5,459 nucleotides of DNA, taken from NCBI GenBank assembly GCA_947259815.1, contig CAMYNO010000229.1, positions 1 to 5,459 on the forward strand. The letters run 5' to 3'. The notes beneath the pieces are model-generated. The model did no database searches and was not told the DNA's origin. It worked only from the letters and a program-made list of their open reading frames with translations. The translations under genes and the position numbers were made by a program. The DNA is from an uncultured Parvularculaceae bacterium. GTDB taxonomy: Bacteria > Pseudomonadota > Alphaproteobacteria > Caulobacterales > Parvularculaceae. Of the stretch, positions 1-5,435 are shown in pieces (position 1 is the stretch's first letter; each line of letters starts with the position of its first letter).

Positions 1-1
1 A

Positions 2-817
2 ACGCCGCTGACGCTCGGGCAGGAATTCTCCGGCTACGTACAAATGGTTGCGAACGGCATCGAACGCGCGGAAGGCGTTCTCCCACGGCTATACGCACTC
101 GCCCAGGGCGGCACCGCCGTCGGCACCGGCATTAACGCCAAGGTCGGCTTTGCCGAAAAGTTCGCCGAAGAAGTCGCCGCCTATACAAAGCTTTCCTTTG
201 TCACCGCACCGAACAAATTCGAAGCGCTCGCGACCCATGACGCCATGGTCGAAACCCATGGGGCGCTGAACGAAATCGCCGTCAGCCTGTTCAAAATCTC
301 AAACGATATCAGGCTCTTAGGGTCCGGGCCGCGATCCGGTCTTGGCGAGATTGCGTTGCCCGAAAACGAACCGGGCTCTTCCATCATGCCGGGCAAGGTG
401 AACCCGACCCAGTGCGAAGCGCTGACCATGGTCTGCACGCAAGTCATGGGCAATAACACGACGGTGAGCTTCGCCGGCAGTCAGGGGCATTTCGAACTCA
501 ATGTTTTCAAACCGGTGATTGCCTACAACACGCTGCAATCGATCCGTATCCTTTCCGACAGCGCAGTATCGTTCACCGAAAAATGCGTTGCCGGCATCGT
601 CGCCAATGAAGAGCGCATTGCCGACCTGATGTCGCGTTCGCTGATGCTGGTGACGGCGCTGGCGCCGGAAATCGGCTATGACAACGCCACCAAGATTGCC
701 AAGACCGCCCATAAGAACGGCACAACGCTGCGCGAGGAAGCGGTCAATCTCGGCTTTGTATCCGCCGAAGATTATGATCGCATCGTCAAGCCTGAAAAGA
801 TGATCAAGCCGCAATAG
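2..817 (+). CDS. fumC: Fumarate hydratase class II (fumarase C), C-terminal part
   Basis: This enzyme reversibly hydrates fumarate to L-malate in the TCA cycle, as a cytoplasmic homotetramer without an iron-sulphur cluster. The frame is open from base 2 to the TAG at 815-817, giving 271 residues. The family is usually about 460-470 residues, so roughly 190 N-terminal residues lie before the window, and the ATG at 44 is internal. The fumarase/aspartase signature [11 protein letters not shown] is at 374-406 and contains the catalytic-loop serine. GTAVGTGIN at 110-136 and FELNVFKP further on are also typical of FumC. The C-terminal part ([17 protein letters not shown], then KMIKPQ) fits the E. 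coli FumC end. The gene looks intact to its stop. It converges with the minus-strand gene ending at 836, leaving an 18-bp gap with no convincing terminator. Argininosuccinate lyase and aspartase are less likely given the close FumC match. Confidence 0.97.
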   Translation, partial: TPLTLGQEFSGYVQMVANGIERAEGVLPRLYALAQGGTAVGTGINAKVGFAEKFAEEVAAYTKLSFVTAPNKFEALATHDAMVETHGALNEIAVSLFKISNDIRLLGSGPRSGLGEIALPENEPGSSIMPGKVNPTQCEALTMVCTQVMGNNTTVSFAGSQGHFELNVFKPVIAYNTLQSIRILSDSAVSFTEKCVAGIVANEERIADLMSRSLMLVTALAPEIGYDNATKIAKTAHKNGTTLREEAVNLGFVSAEDYDRIVKPEKMIKPQ

Positions 818-835
818 CGACACAGCCGGCGCCGG

Positions 836-1450
836 TCAGCCTTCCCGCGATGAAATATTGATATCGACTTCCACTGCGCCAGCGCCGCCAACGCGAAGCG
901 ATGAATGGCCGCCGAATGCGGTTACAATGCCAGGCGATAGAACCTTATCGCACCCATCCGCCGTTTCCCGGCAAATATTGAAGATGAAATGAAACGTCTT
1001 GTCGGCGTTGTTCTTCTTCACGATAGCCACGCGATACCCGTCGCTTTCGCCCGAAGGCATGGTCAGCATCGTCGGTTCGGAACGACCCAGCGGGATGCGC
1101 GTTTGCGCACGATAATGTATCGGGTGCTGATCGCCGCTCTGCTCCTCCAGAGTCATGTGGATTTCAAATCCGGGCGCCGACGGGTTGTCATCGGCGGCGG
1201 CGAACATCACGGCGGGAACGCTGACAGCGGCGCCGAGGGCCACATAGGCGGCTTTGCTGATCCAGGACATTTTCTTCTCCTTCTTGGCGCCTTCCCCGCG
1301 CATCGCCGCGGCGTCCACATAGCGGCGGACATGCTCGCGCAGGACATCGCTCGCCGTGCGCCCTTCCGACCGCGACGCGGACGACAGGGCCTCTTTTTCT
1401 TCTGGCGAGACGCGGATTTCGATTTTCTCGGTTTTCTTCACGGGGATCAT
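836..1450 (-). CDS. Membrane-anchored ribbon-helix-helix protein with unrecognised exported domain
   Basis: The 204-residue protein has three parts. Residues about 8-48 read as a ribbon-helix-helix (CopG/Arc-like) DNA-binding unit: a beta ribbon (KIEIRVSP), a first helix (EEKEALSSASRSEG) and a second helix starting RTASDVLREHVRRYVD. A Lys/Glu-rich linker (51-60) leads to one hydrophobic segment at about 64-86. The remaining 118 residues would lie outside the cytoplasmic membrane. They look beta-rich and hold two cysteines (C160, C167) that could form a disulphide. I do not recognise this exported domain. The start at 1450 is supported by the RHH reading and by AAGGG four bases upstream of the ATG. 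The architecture suggests a one-component membrane regulator that senses an envelope signal and binds DNA, but this is inference. A second start at 1270 would give a 144-residue exported form lacking the RHH. The gene is divergent from the 1679 gene and converges on fumC. Confidence 0.8.
   Translation of the reverse strand: MIPVKKTEKIEIRVSPEEKEALSSASRSEGRTASDVLREHVRRYVDAAAMRGEGAKKEKKMSWISKAAYVALGAAVSVPAVMFAAADDNPSAPGFEIHMTLEEQSGDQHPIHYRAQTRIPLGRSEPTMLTMPSGESDGYRVAIVKKNNADKTFHFIFNICRETADGCDKVLSPGIVTAFGGHSSLRVGGAGAVEVDINISSREG
1268..1282 (-). promoter_or_regulatory. Internal Shine-Dalgarno and ATG within the RHH-membrane gene
   Basis: On the minus strand AAGGAG (1277-1282) is followed by a 6-nt spacer and an in-frame ATG (1268-1270, Met61). 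This is a better ribosome binding site than the one before the annotated start. Initiation here would make a protein beginning MSWISKAAYVALGAA, which resembles a signal peptide or anchor. The caveat is that the linker encodes Lys-Lys-Glu-Lys-Lys, and those codons produce AAGGAGAAG-like sequence by default. Confidence 0.45.
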
Positions 1451-1498
1451 TTAACCCTTATCGACGCGTCCGGCGGCGCAACGCACTGAAGCCAATCC

Positions 1499-1554
1499 TG
1501 ACACAGAATTCACCGAAAATCGTGTCATGACGGGTCGAGAATCGCGTCATGGCG
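1499..1554. promoter_or_regulatory. Candidate operator: cluster of TGAC half-sites and a direct repeat
   Basis: The 228-bp gap between the divergent genes at 1450 and 1679 contains TGACAC at 1499-1504, its exact inverse GTGTCA at 1522-1527, TGACGG at 1528-1533 and GCGTCA at 1544-1549. GTCATGAC at 1524-1531 is a perfect 8-bp palindrome. Viewed as direct repeats, AATCGTGTCATGACG (1518-1532) and AATCGCGTCATGGCG (1540-1554) match at 13 of 15 positions with a 22-bp period, about two helical turns. RHH proteins commonly bind tandem short half-sites and repress their own genes, so autoregulation by the adjacent RHH protein is plausible but inferred. The rest of the gap shows a small GGCGC-ACCA-GCGCC hairpin at 1619-1632 and no clear promoter hexamers or gene. 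Confidence 0.35.
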
Positions 1555-1678
1555 CGGCTTTTGGCGGTGCAGAGCGCGCCCGGCGCAAAACTGGACCGGA
1601 AATTGCTCTTCCCGGTTAGGCGCACCAGCGCCATTGTAAGAATCTGAGACAAAGACTGCCGGAAAAGGAACGAACATC

Positions 1679-1900
1679 ATGAGTGACGCCAAGCCTTCGG
1701 ACAGCCAGACGCGCCTGCTCTTGGCGCAATTCCTGTTCGCCAACAATATCGATATTGAATCCGTTTACAGCGCGCTCGGCGCGGATCTGTCGAACGCCGA
1801 TCCAGAGGCCGTGTCGCACATGGCCGGCATCATCGACGGTGTCGCCCTCGCGACCGCGAAAATCCGCTCGCACGGGCTGGACGACTGGACCAAGAACTAA
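1679..1900 (+). CDS. Small uncharacterised protein, 73 residues
   Basis: I do not recognise this protein. It starts with ATG at 1679 behind a good ribosome binding site (AAGGA at 1665-1669, 9-nt spacer) and stops with TAA at 1898-1900. The product is small, mildly acidic and probably mostly helical, with a hydrophobic patch (LLLAQFLFANNIDIE, residues 13-27) and a second one around IIDGVALATAKI. There is no signal peptide, no transmembrane segment long enough to be convincing, no cysteine and no metal-binding motif. The strong ribosome binding site and the stem-loop after the stop favour a real gene over a chance frame. It lies in the same direction as, and 88 bp before, the RHH_4-type gene. 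Because two stem-loops separate them, they may not form a simple operon. Confidence 0.65.
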   Translation: MSDAKPSDSQTRLLLAQFLFANNIDIESVYSALGADLSNADPEAVSHMAGIIDGVALATAKIRSHGLDDWTKN

Positions 1901-1910
1901 AAGACGCCAA

Positions 1911-1934
1911 CAAGGTCATTTAGGCCTTGATTTT
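1911..1934 (+). terminator. Candidate stem-loop terminator after the 73-residue gene
   Basis: Bases 1911-1917 pair with 1923-1929 (seven pairs including one G-U, five-base loop), followed by ATTTTC with four T at 1931-1934. The stem begins 11 bases after the stop codon at 1900. The T tract is short, so the terminator may be weak or act together with the hairpin that follows. Confidence 0.4.
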
Positions 1935-1940
1935 CGGCGG

Positions 1941-1988
1941 CGAACCGGCGGCGAACGGGGGCTCCTCGCTGGCCGGTTCGCTATTTTT
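1941..1988 (+). terminator. Strong hairpin with T tract ending at the next start codon
   Basis: CGAACCGGC at 1941-1949 pairs perfectly with GCCGGTTCG at 1972-1980, giving nine pairs. GCGA (1951-1954) and TCGC (1966-1969) can extend the structure inward. It is followed by CTATTTTT, ending at 1988, and the ATG of the RHH_4-type gene starts at 1989. This has the form of an intrinsic terminator or attenuator. If it terminates transcription, the downstream gene is rarely read through or needs a promoter inside this stretch. If it remains in the mRNA, it occupies the place where a Shine-Dalgarno should be; none is visible. Confidence 0.5.
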
Positions 1989-2201
1989 ATGCGCAAACGT
2001 TCTGTCACCCTGAATGGCCACCGCACATCGGTTGCGCTGGAGCCCGAGTTCTGGGCGGCGCTGGATAATTACGCGCGCAGCGATGGCAAAAGCCTCGCGG
2101 CCCTGATTTCCCGAATTGATCGCGATCGCCTGAAACGCAGCCCGCCGCCGGGATTGGCGTCTGCGCTGCGCGTCTATGTGCTGAATCGGCTGTTGGGTTA
2201 G
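1989..2201 (+). CDS. Ribbon-helix-helix protein, RHH_4 type, 70 residues
   Basis: The sequence MRKRSVTLNGHRTSVALE, followed by EFWAALDNYARSDGKSLAALI and ASALRVYVLNRL, is the characteristic pattern of the small alphaproteobacterial RHH_4 family (as I recall, Pfam PF13467). Length is normal for that family, which is about 70 residues. The beta ribbon is at about residues 4-18, the first helix at 19-32 and the second at 34-47. The C-terminal SALRVYVL segment is typical. It probably acts as a cytoplasmic dimer; the target is unknown. The frame is open far upstream, but that part overlaps the 73-residue gene and carries no family similarity, so the ATG at 1989 is the start. No Shine-Dalgarno is visible, and a hairpin with a T tract abuts the ATG. 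Family members often lie near fumC in alphaproteobacteria (from memory), which fits this context. Confidence 0.85.
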   Translation: MRKRSVTLNGHRTSVALEPEFWAALDNYARSDGKSLAALISRIDRDRLKRSPPPGLASALRVYVLNRLLG

Positions 2202-2262
2202 AGCATTTTCAAACGAAGTGGATACCGGTTCGCATCAAGAAAATGCGTTAAAACCAGAATCC
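2202..2262. repeat. Palindromic intergenic repeat, Rhizobiales-like
   Basis: GCATTTTC at 2203-2210 and GAAAATGC at 2239-2246 form a perfect 8-bp inverted repeat. An inner CGAA (2214-2217)/TTCG (2229-2232) pair and the ACCGGT core at 2224-2229 lie between them. The sequence AAGTGGATACCGGTTCGC is, from memory, the signature of short dispersed intergenic repeats common in Rhizobiales and relatives. It lies between the convergent RHH_4-type gene and glnE, where the stem-loop could also act as a terminator for both. The right-hand boundary is uncertain; the remaining bases to 2301 hold only a weak GGCGT (2268-2272)/ACGCC (2296-2300) pairing. Confidence 0.6.
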
Positions 2263-2301
2263 AGAGCGGCGTTCCTGACCCTGATTGATTTTATGACGCC
2301 T

Positions 2302-5115
2302 CTAGCCGGCCTTCTGAGCGATGACGCTGAGAGACGGTCTGCCAAGCACGAGCTGGGCATAGAAGCGCGAGACGTCATCAGCATAGCCGCGCATGATCGG
2401 GCGGACCTGCTCAAATTTGTCAACGCCGGCGGCTCTGGCAATCAGACGGCCAAAGCGCGGACGGATCGGATCGCGCACCGGATCGCTCCATTGCGCCAAC
2501 GCCCGCACCGTCTGCATTCGCGTCCAGAAGGCGCGCGCCGATTTCAATGCCTGCGCCGTATCGTCTGCGATCACGTCAGCGCGGGCCATGGCGTCGATGG
2601 CGTCATAGACATTTTCATGCTGAACCGCGGGCAGCGCAGATGCGTGACGGTAGATCAGCGTGCTGACGACCAGTTCCACGTCAACGCGGCCGCCTTCGAG
2701 CTTGTCGATATCCCAATCGGAATTGGCCCGTTCGCGGCGCATCTTCTGTGCGCGGGCGCGGTCGAGGTCGCGGAAGAGAATATCGGCGCGGCGCCCGCCA
2801 GCCACGGCGCCGCGAAGAGCGTCACGGGCGGCGTCGACAATATCGTCCCCGCCAGCGAGAACTTGCGCCCGCCCCAGCATGATCTGGTCAAAGGCGACAG
2901 CCTCCGATTGAACGTATGATTTGAAGGCCTTAAGTCCTGGCGCCAGTGCGCCGCTGACGCCGGACGGGCGATGCGAAACATCAGGCGTAATGGCGAAAAC
3001 GCCGTCGCCGAATTCACCGAGCATGCCCATAAAACGCTGTGCAAAGGCGTTGCCGGCATCGCCAAGCTCATCATCGGCGATAAACCCGATGCACGTCGCC
3101 GCGCCCGGAAGATGCGCACCGGCGCCATTGAAAATGTGAAGCGCGATTTTTTCCGCGGCGCCGCCTTCCGCCGATGGCGATGTTTCGCGGGCATAGTCGA
3201 ATACGTCGCCAAGCGTGCGGGCATGAATTGCATCAAGCGCTTCAGCCGCCGCGTCGAAAGAGGTGGCGCCGCCGCATGCGCAAAAAGCAATCCGTGCAAT
3301 GACGTCCTGCCGCCATGCCGCGTAGTCGGCAAGAGGCTCATCGCCTTCAAATTTCGGCGGCGTATATCGCGACAACCATTCCGTACCAGTTTGCGGCGTT
3401 TCCGCACCGGGCCTTTCGAAAAAGGCGGCGACGCCGGCGCGGGTCCGGGTCAGCGGCTGAATCGCGCCGGCGAAACAGCCAAGCGCGTCGATCAGCGGTT
3501 CGCGTTGCGGCGCGGTTTCAGCGACCATGGCGAACAATTCCGATTTCTCTTCGGTCAGGCAGACAAGCTGGTCGAACAACCGCACGGCCTGATTGGGGCG
3601 CTGGGTTTCGCCAATCGCCGTCAACAATCCCGGCGCCAATGCAGAAAAGCGCTTGTCGCCGCCATCTTCGGTCGCGCGCCACGCCCAGCCATCGACGGCT
3701 GCCGATAAAGTCTCGCCATTGGAAAAGCCAAGATCCTCCAGCTTATCCGCATCCTGACAATCCTCTTCGTCCGATTGGTAGCGTTCCACCTCAGCATGAG
3801 GCCCGCGTATCATGCGAGACAGGGTATTGCCGGCGTCGATACGGGCGCCGTCAAGCGCGGCGGCAAGCGATGCATAGTCATTATAGCCGCACAGGCATGC
3901 GAGCGCTTCCTGCTCGTCTTCGCGCACGACATCCATCGCCGCGCCGCCCTTCATCATCTGCGCACGCGAGACAACGAGATGGGCAAGCTCTTCCCCGGCG
4001 ACCAGACGACGCGCCGCATCGGCGCTGAGCGCCTGCGACGCCGCCGCGGTTTCGAAGACTTCGCGAGCCGAGGCGGTGCGAAATACCGGACGCGAGCCGC
4101 CAATGGCAAGCCGGCATAATTCTGCGATCCTGCGAAACGCCGCACGCGGATCATCGCTTTCCTTCGAAAGCGCCGCGCGCAATTCATCATTCAGAATGGG
4201 CGCCCCGCCCCAGATGCTGTCTTCAATATCCTCAAGGAAGGCGCCGCCCGCAGACCGGTCGCCGGCGACAATGCGCGCCGTTGCAAGCCAGCTGCGGAAC
4301 GCATGGCTTTGCGGGCCTTCTGCGTTTTTGCGCACCCGCGCGATACTGTCGGTGAAACCGGCGCCGCCAACGCCGGAGCCAAGCGGCGTTTTCAGGGCAA
4401 AGAGCGGATAGTCGCCGGGCTTTCCCTCAAACGCCTCGCGCAGTTCCGCGCCTACGCGAACGAAGACACGGTCAGCGCCGCGCGCCGCCGGGCCGGGGAA
4501 AGCGCCTTCGTCATATAGAACGAAAATTTCCAGCGGGCCGTAGGGCGCCAGATCCTCATGGGCAAAATCGCCGCCGGCGACGGCGCAAACGCCTTTCATT
4601 ATATTTTTGTCATCCGCGACGGTCAGCTCACCGCGTTTCACCGCGGCGCGCACCAGCCAGCGCAACGCCGTATCGAACAGCCGTTCGGCGAAATCAGTGC
4701 GGGCGGCGGTCGCTTCCGCAGCGCTCCACTTGCCGCCAAGTTCCCCGATTGCCAGCGCGATATCAGCGCGGTTCTTCAACGGCGCCAATGCCGCGTGAAG
4801 CGTATCCGGGCCGCCAACGCCGCCATCGAGCGCGGCGAGATCGCGTGCGGTTTCCGCAAGAACCGCTGACGGGCCTTCCGTCAACGCCGCAGCGGTAACG
4901 GCCGGATGCGCCATGCACAACTCGCCCAGCCGGCGCGTAGAACCGAATATTCGCAATATCAGCAACCGACGGTCAGGTTGATCGAGGGGCGCGCCGGGAT
5001 CCTGGCCGAGCGCCTCGGCGACGCCGCGACGCCACCGCGTCAACGCAGCGCGCGCGCGTTTTGGATCGATCTTGTCGCCTGGATTGCGGGTCGCCGTCGA
5101 CGTTGGAGCCGTCAT
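2302..5115 (-). CDS. glnE: Glutamine synthetase adenylyltransferase/deadenylase homologue with degenerate active sites
   Basis: GlnE adenylylates and deadenylylates glutamine synthetase in response to nitrogen status, using two nucleotidyltransferase domains. This 937-residue protein has the usual length (about 950) and two-half layout. In the C-terminal half HRPSGVSGALAPGLKAF (714-730) matches the LRPSG-x-x-G block, and DWDIDKLEGGRVDVEL (800-815) matches the GG-x-x-D-I-E-F block. In the N-terminal half SHAFRSWLATARIVAGD (270-286) aligns with the WER...KAR-x-x-GD block. However, the catalytic Asp-x-Asp is YGPLEIFVLYD at 192-202 in the first half and AATCIGFIADD at 672-682 in the second, so both sites lack the expected aspartates. 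The frame is open throughout. The ATG at 5115 is preferred: the frame extends to a TTG at 5163, but that has no ribosome binding site, whereas GCAGG lies 7 nt before this ATG. It converges on the RHH_4-type gene and diverges from the gene at 5259. It may be a pseudoenzyme or a divergent regulator. Confidence 0.85.
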   Translation of the reverse strand: MTAPTSTATRNPGDKIDPKRARAALTRWRRGVAEALGQDPGAPLDQPDRRLLILRIFGSTRRLGELCMAHPAVTAAALTEGPSAVLAETARDLAALDGGVGGPDTLHAALAPLKNRADIALAIGELGGKWSAAEATAARTDFAERLFDTALRWLVRAAVKRGELTVADDKNIMKGVCAVAGGDFAHEDLAPYGPLEIFVLYDEGAFPGPAARGADRVFVRVGAELREAFEGKPGDYPLFALKTPLGSGVGGAGFTDSIARVRKNAEGPQSHAFRSWLATARIVAGDRSAGGAFLEDIEDSIWGGAPILNDELRAALSKESDDPRAAFRRIAELCRLAIGGSRPVFRTASAREVFETAAASQALSADAARRLVAGEELAHLVVSRAQMMKGGAAMDVVREDEQEALACLCGYNDYASLAAALDGARIDAGNTLSRMIRGPHAEVERYQSDEEDCQDADKLEDLGFSNGETLSAAVDGWAWRATEDGGDKRFSALAPGLLTAIGETQRPNQAVRLFDQLVCLTEEKSELFAMVAETAPQREPLIDALGCFAGAIQPLTRTRAGVAAFFERPGAETPQTGTEWLSRYTPPKFEGDEPLADYAAWRQDVIARIAFCACGGATSFDAAAEALDAIHARTLGDVFDYARETSPSAEGGAAEKIALHIFNGAGAHLPGAATCIGFIADDELGDAGNAFAQRFMGMLGEFGDGVFAITPDVSHRPSGVSGALAPGLKAFKSYVQSEAVAFDQIMLGRAQVLAGGDDIVDAARDALRGAVAGGRRADILFRDLDRARAQKMRRERANSDWDIDKLEGGRVDVELVVSTLIYRHASALPAVQHENVYDAIDAMARADVIADDTAQALKSARAFWTRMQTVRALAQWSDPVRDPIRPRFGRLIARAAGVDKFEQVRPIMRGYADDVSRFYAQLVLGRPSLSVIAQKAG
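4935..5033 (-). repeat. Inverted 99-bp repeat, arm inside glnE
   Basis: This stretch, encoding about residues 29-61 of the GlnE homologue, is exactly repeated in reverse complement at 5361-5459. Base-by-base comparison gave 99 of 99 matches. Similarity stops sharply after 5033. This arm is in frame and fits the rest of glnE, so it is the original copy. Confidence 0.97.
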
Positions 5116-5192
5116 GATTTCGCCTGCCCTGCTGCCTGTAAGAATTAGGCGACACAATGCCAAAGCAGGATGAATGCGGTGTTAATCATATC

Positions 5193-5220
5193 GTGACATT
5201 TAGACTGCGCGCGGAATACT
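5193..5220 (+). promoter_or_regulatory. Candidate sigma70-type promoter for the gene at 5259
   Basis: GTGACA at 5193-5198 and AATACT at 5215-5220, separated by 16 bp, resemble -35 and -10 hexamers. Transcription would begin near 5227, leaving a leader of about 32 nt before the ATG at 5259. The match to consensus is moderate. No comparably good promoter was found for the divergent glnE in 5116-5258. Confidence 0.35.
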
Positions 5221-5258
5221 GATATGAACATTATCTGCAGGAGCCATATCGAAAAGTC

Positions 5259-5435
5259 ATGACCCGGAACGTTGCGCGCATTCTCATTTTTTTAAGGAAG
5301 ATGCGTCGCCGCGCCGCCCAGTATGATGTCTTGCGAGTCTGGCTCTTTGCGATCCTGATCGGCGTCGCGGCGTCGCCGAGGCGCTCGGCCAGGATCCCGG
5401 CGCGCCCCTCGATCAACCTGACCGTCGGTTGCTGA
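5259..5435 (+). CDS. N-terminus of a membrane protein, joined to inverted glnE sequence
   Basis: From the ATG at 5259 the frame encodes a basic N-terminus (MTRNVARILIFLRKMRRRAA) and the beginning of a hydrophobic helix (VLRVWLFAILIGVA). It then crosses into the inverted glnE copy at 5361 and reads nonsense to a TGA at 5433-5435, 58 codons in all. Only about the first 34-38 residues belong to the original gene. A short arginine-rich tail followed by a first transmembrane helix ending IGVA resembles the start of ClC-type chloride channels, but the fragment is too short to be sure. The ribosome binding site is weak: GGAG lies about 15 nt upstream. A candidate promoter is at 5193-5220. The gene would be divergent from glnE. 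Whether it is truly broken depends on whether the junction is real. Confidence 0.45.
   Translation: MTRNVARILIFLRKMRRRAAQYDVLRVWLFAILIGVAASPRRSARIPARPSINLTVGC

Noticed and set aside
826..835. CCGGCGCCGG palindrome between fumC and the RHH-membrane gene as a terminator
   Set aside because: There is no loop and no T tract. It is a perfect palindrome of GC-rich bases that could easily occur by chance.
1619..1632. GGCGC-ACCA-GCGCC hairpin in the leader of the 73-residue gene as a riboswitch
   Set aside because: A five-pair stem alone without a conserved aptamer-like core is not enough support.
1458..1873. Minus-strand frames across the 1451-1678 gap and the 73-residue gene
   Set aside because: Low-complexity basic translations, no ribosome binding sites, and they conflict with a better supported plus-strand gene.
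1683..1988. N-terminal extension of the RHH_4-type gene to 172 residues
   Set aside because: It overlaps the 73-residue gene in another frame and translates to arginine-rich filler without family similarity. The 70-residue form matches the family length.
2218..3708. Long plus-strand open frames antisense to glnE (233 and 245 codons)
   Set aside because: They are arginine- and alanine-rich, match no family, and are explained by GC-rich codon bias of the clearly coding minus strand.
5116..5163. TTG start at 5163 adding 16 residues to the GlnE homologue
   Set aside because: No ribosome binding site precedes it, and the added residues do not resemble a GlnE N-terminus. The ATG at 5115 is better.
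5224..5226. ATG at 5224 as an alternative start for the membrane protein
   Set aside because: It is out of frame with the ATG at 5259 and does not produce the basic-plus-hydrophobic N-terminus.
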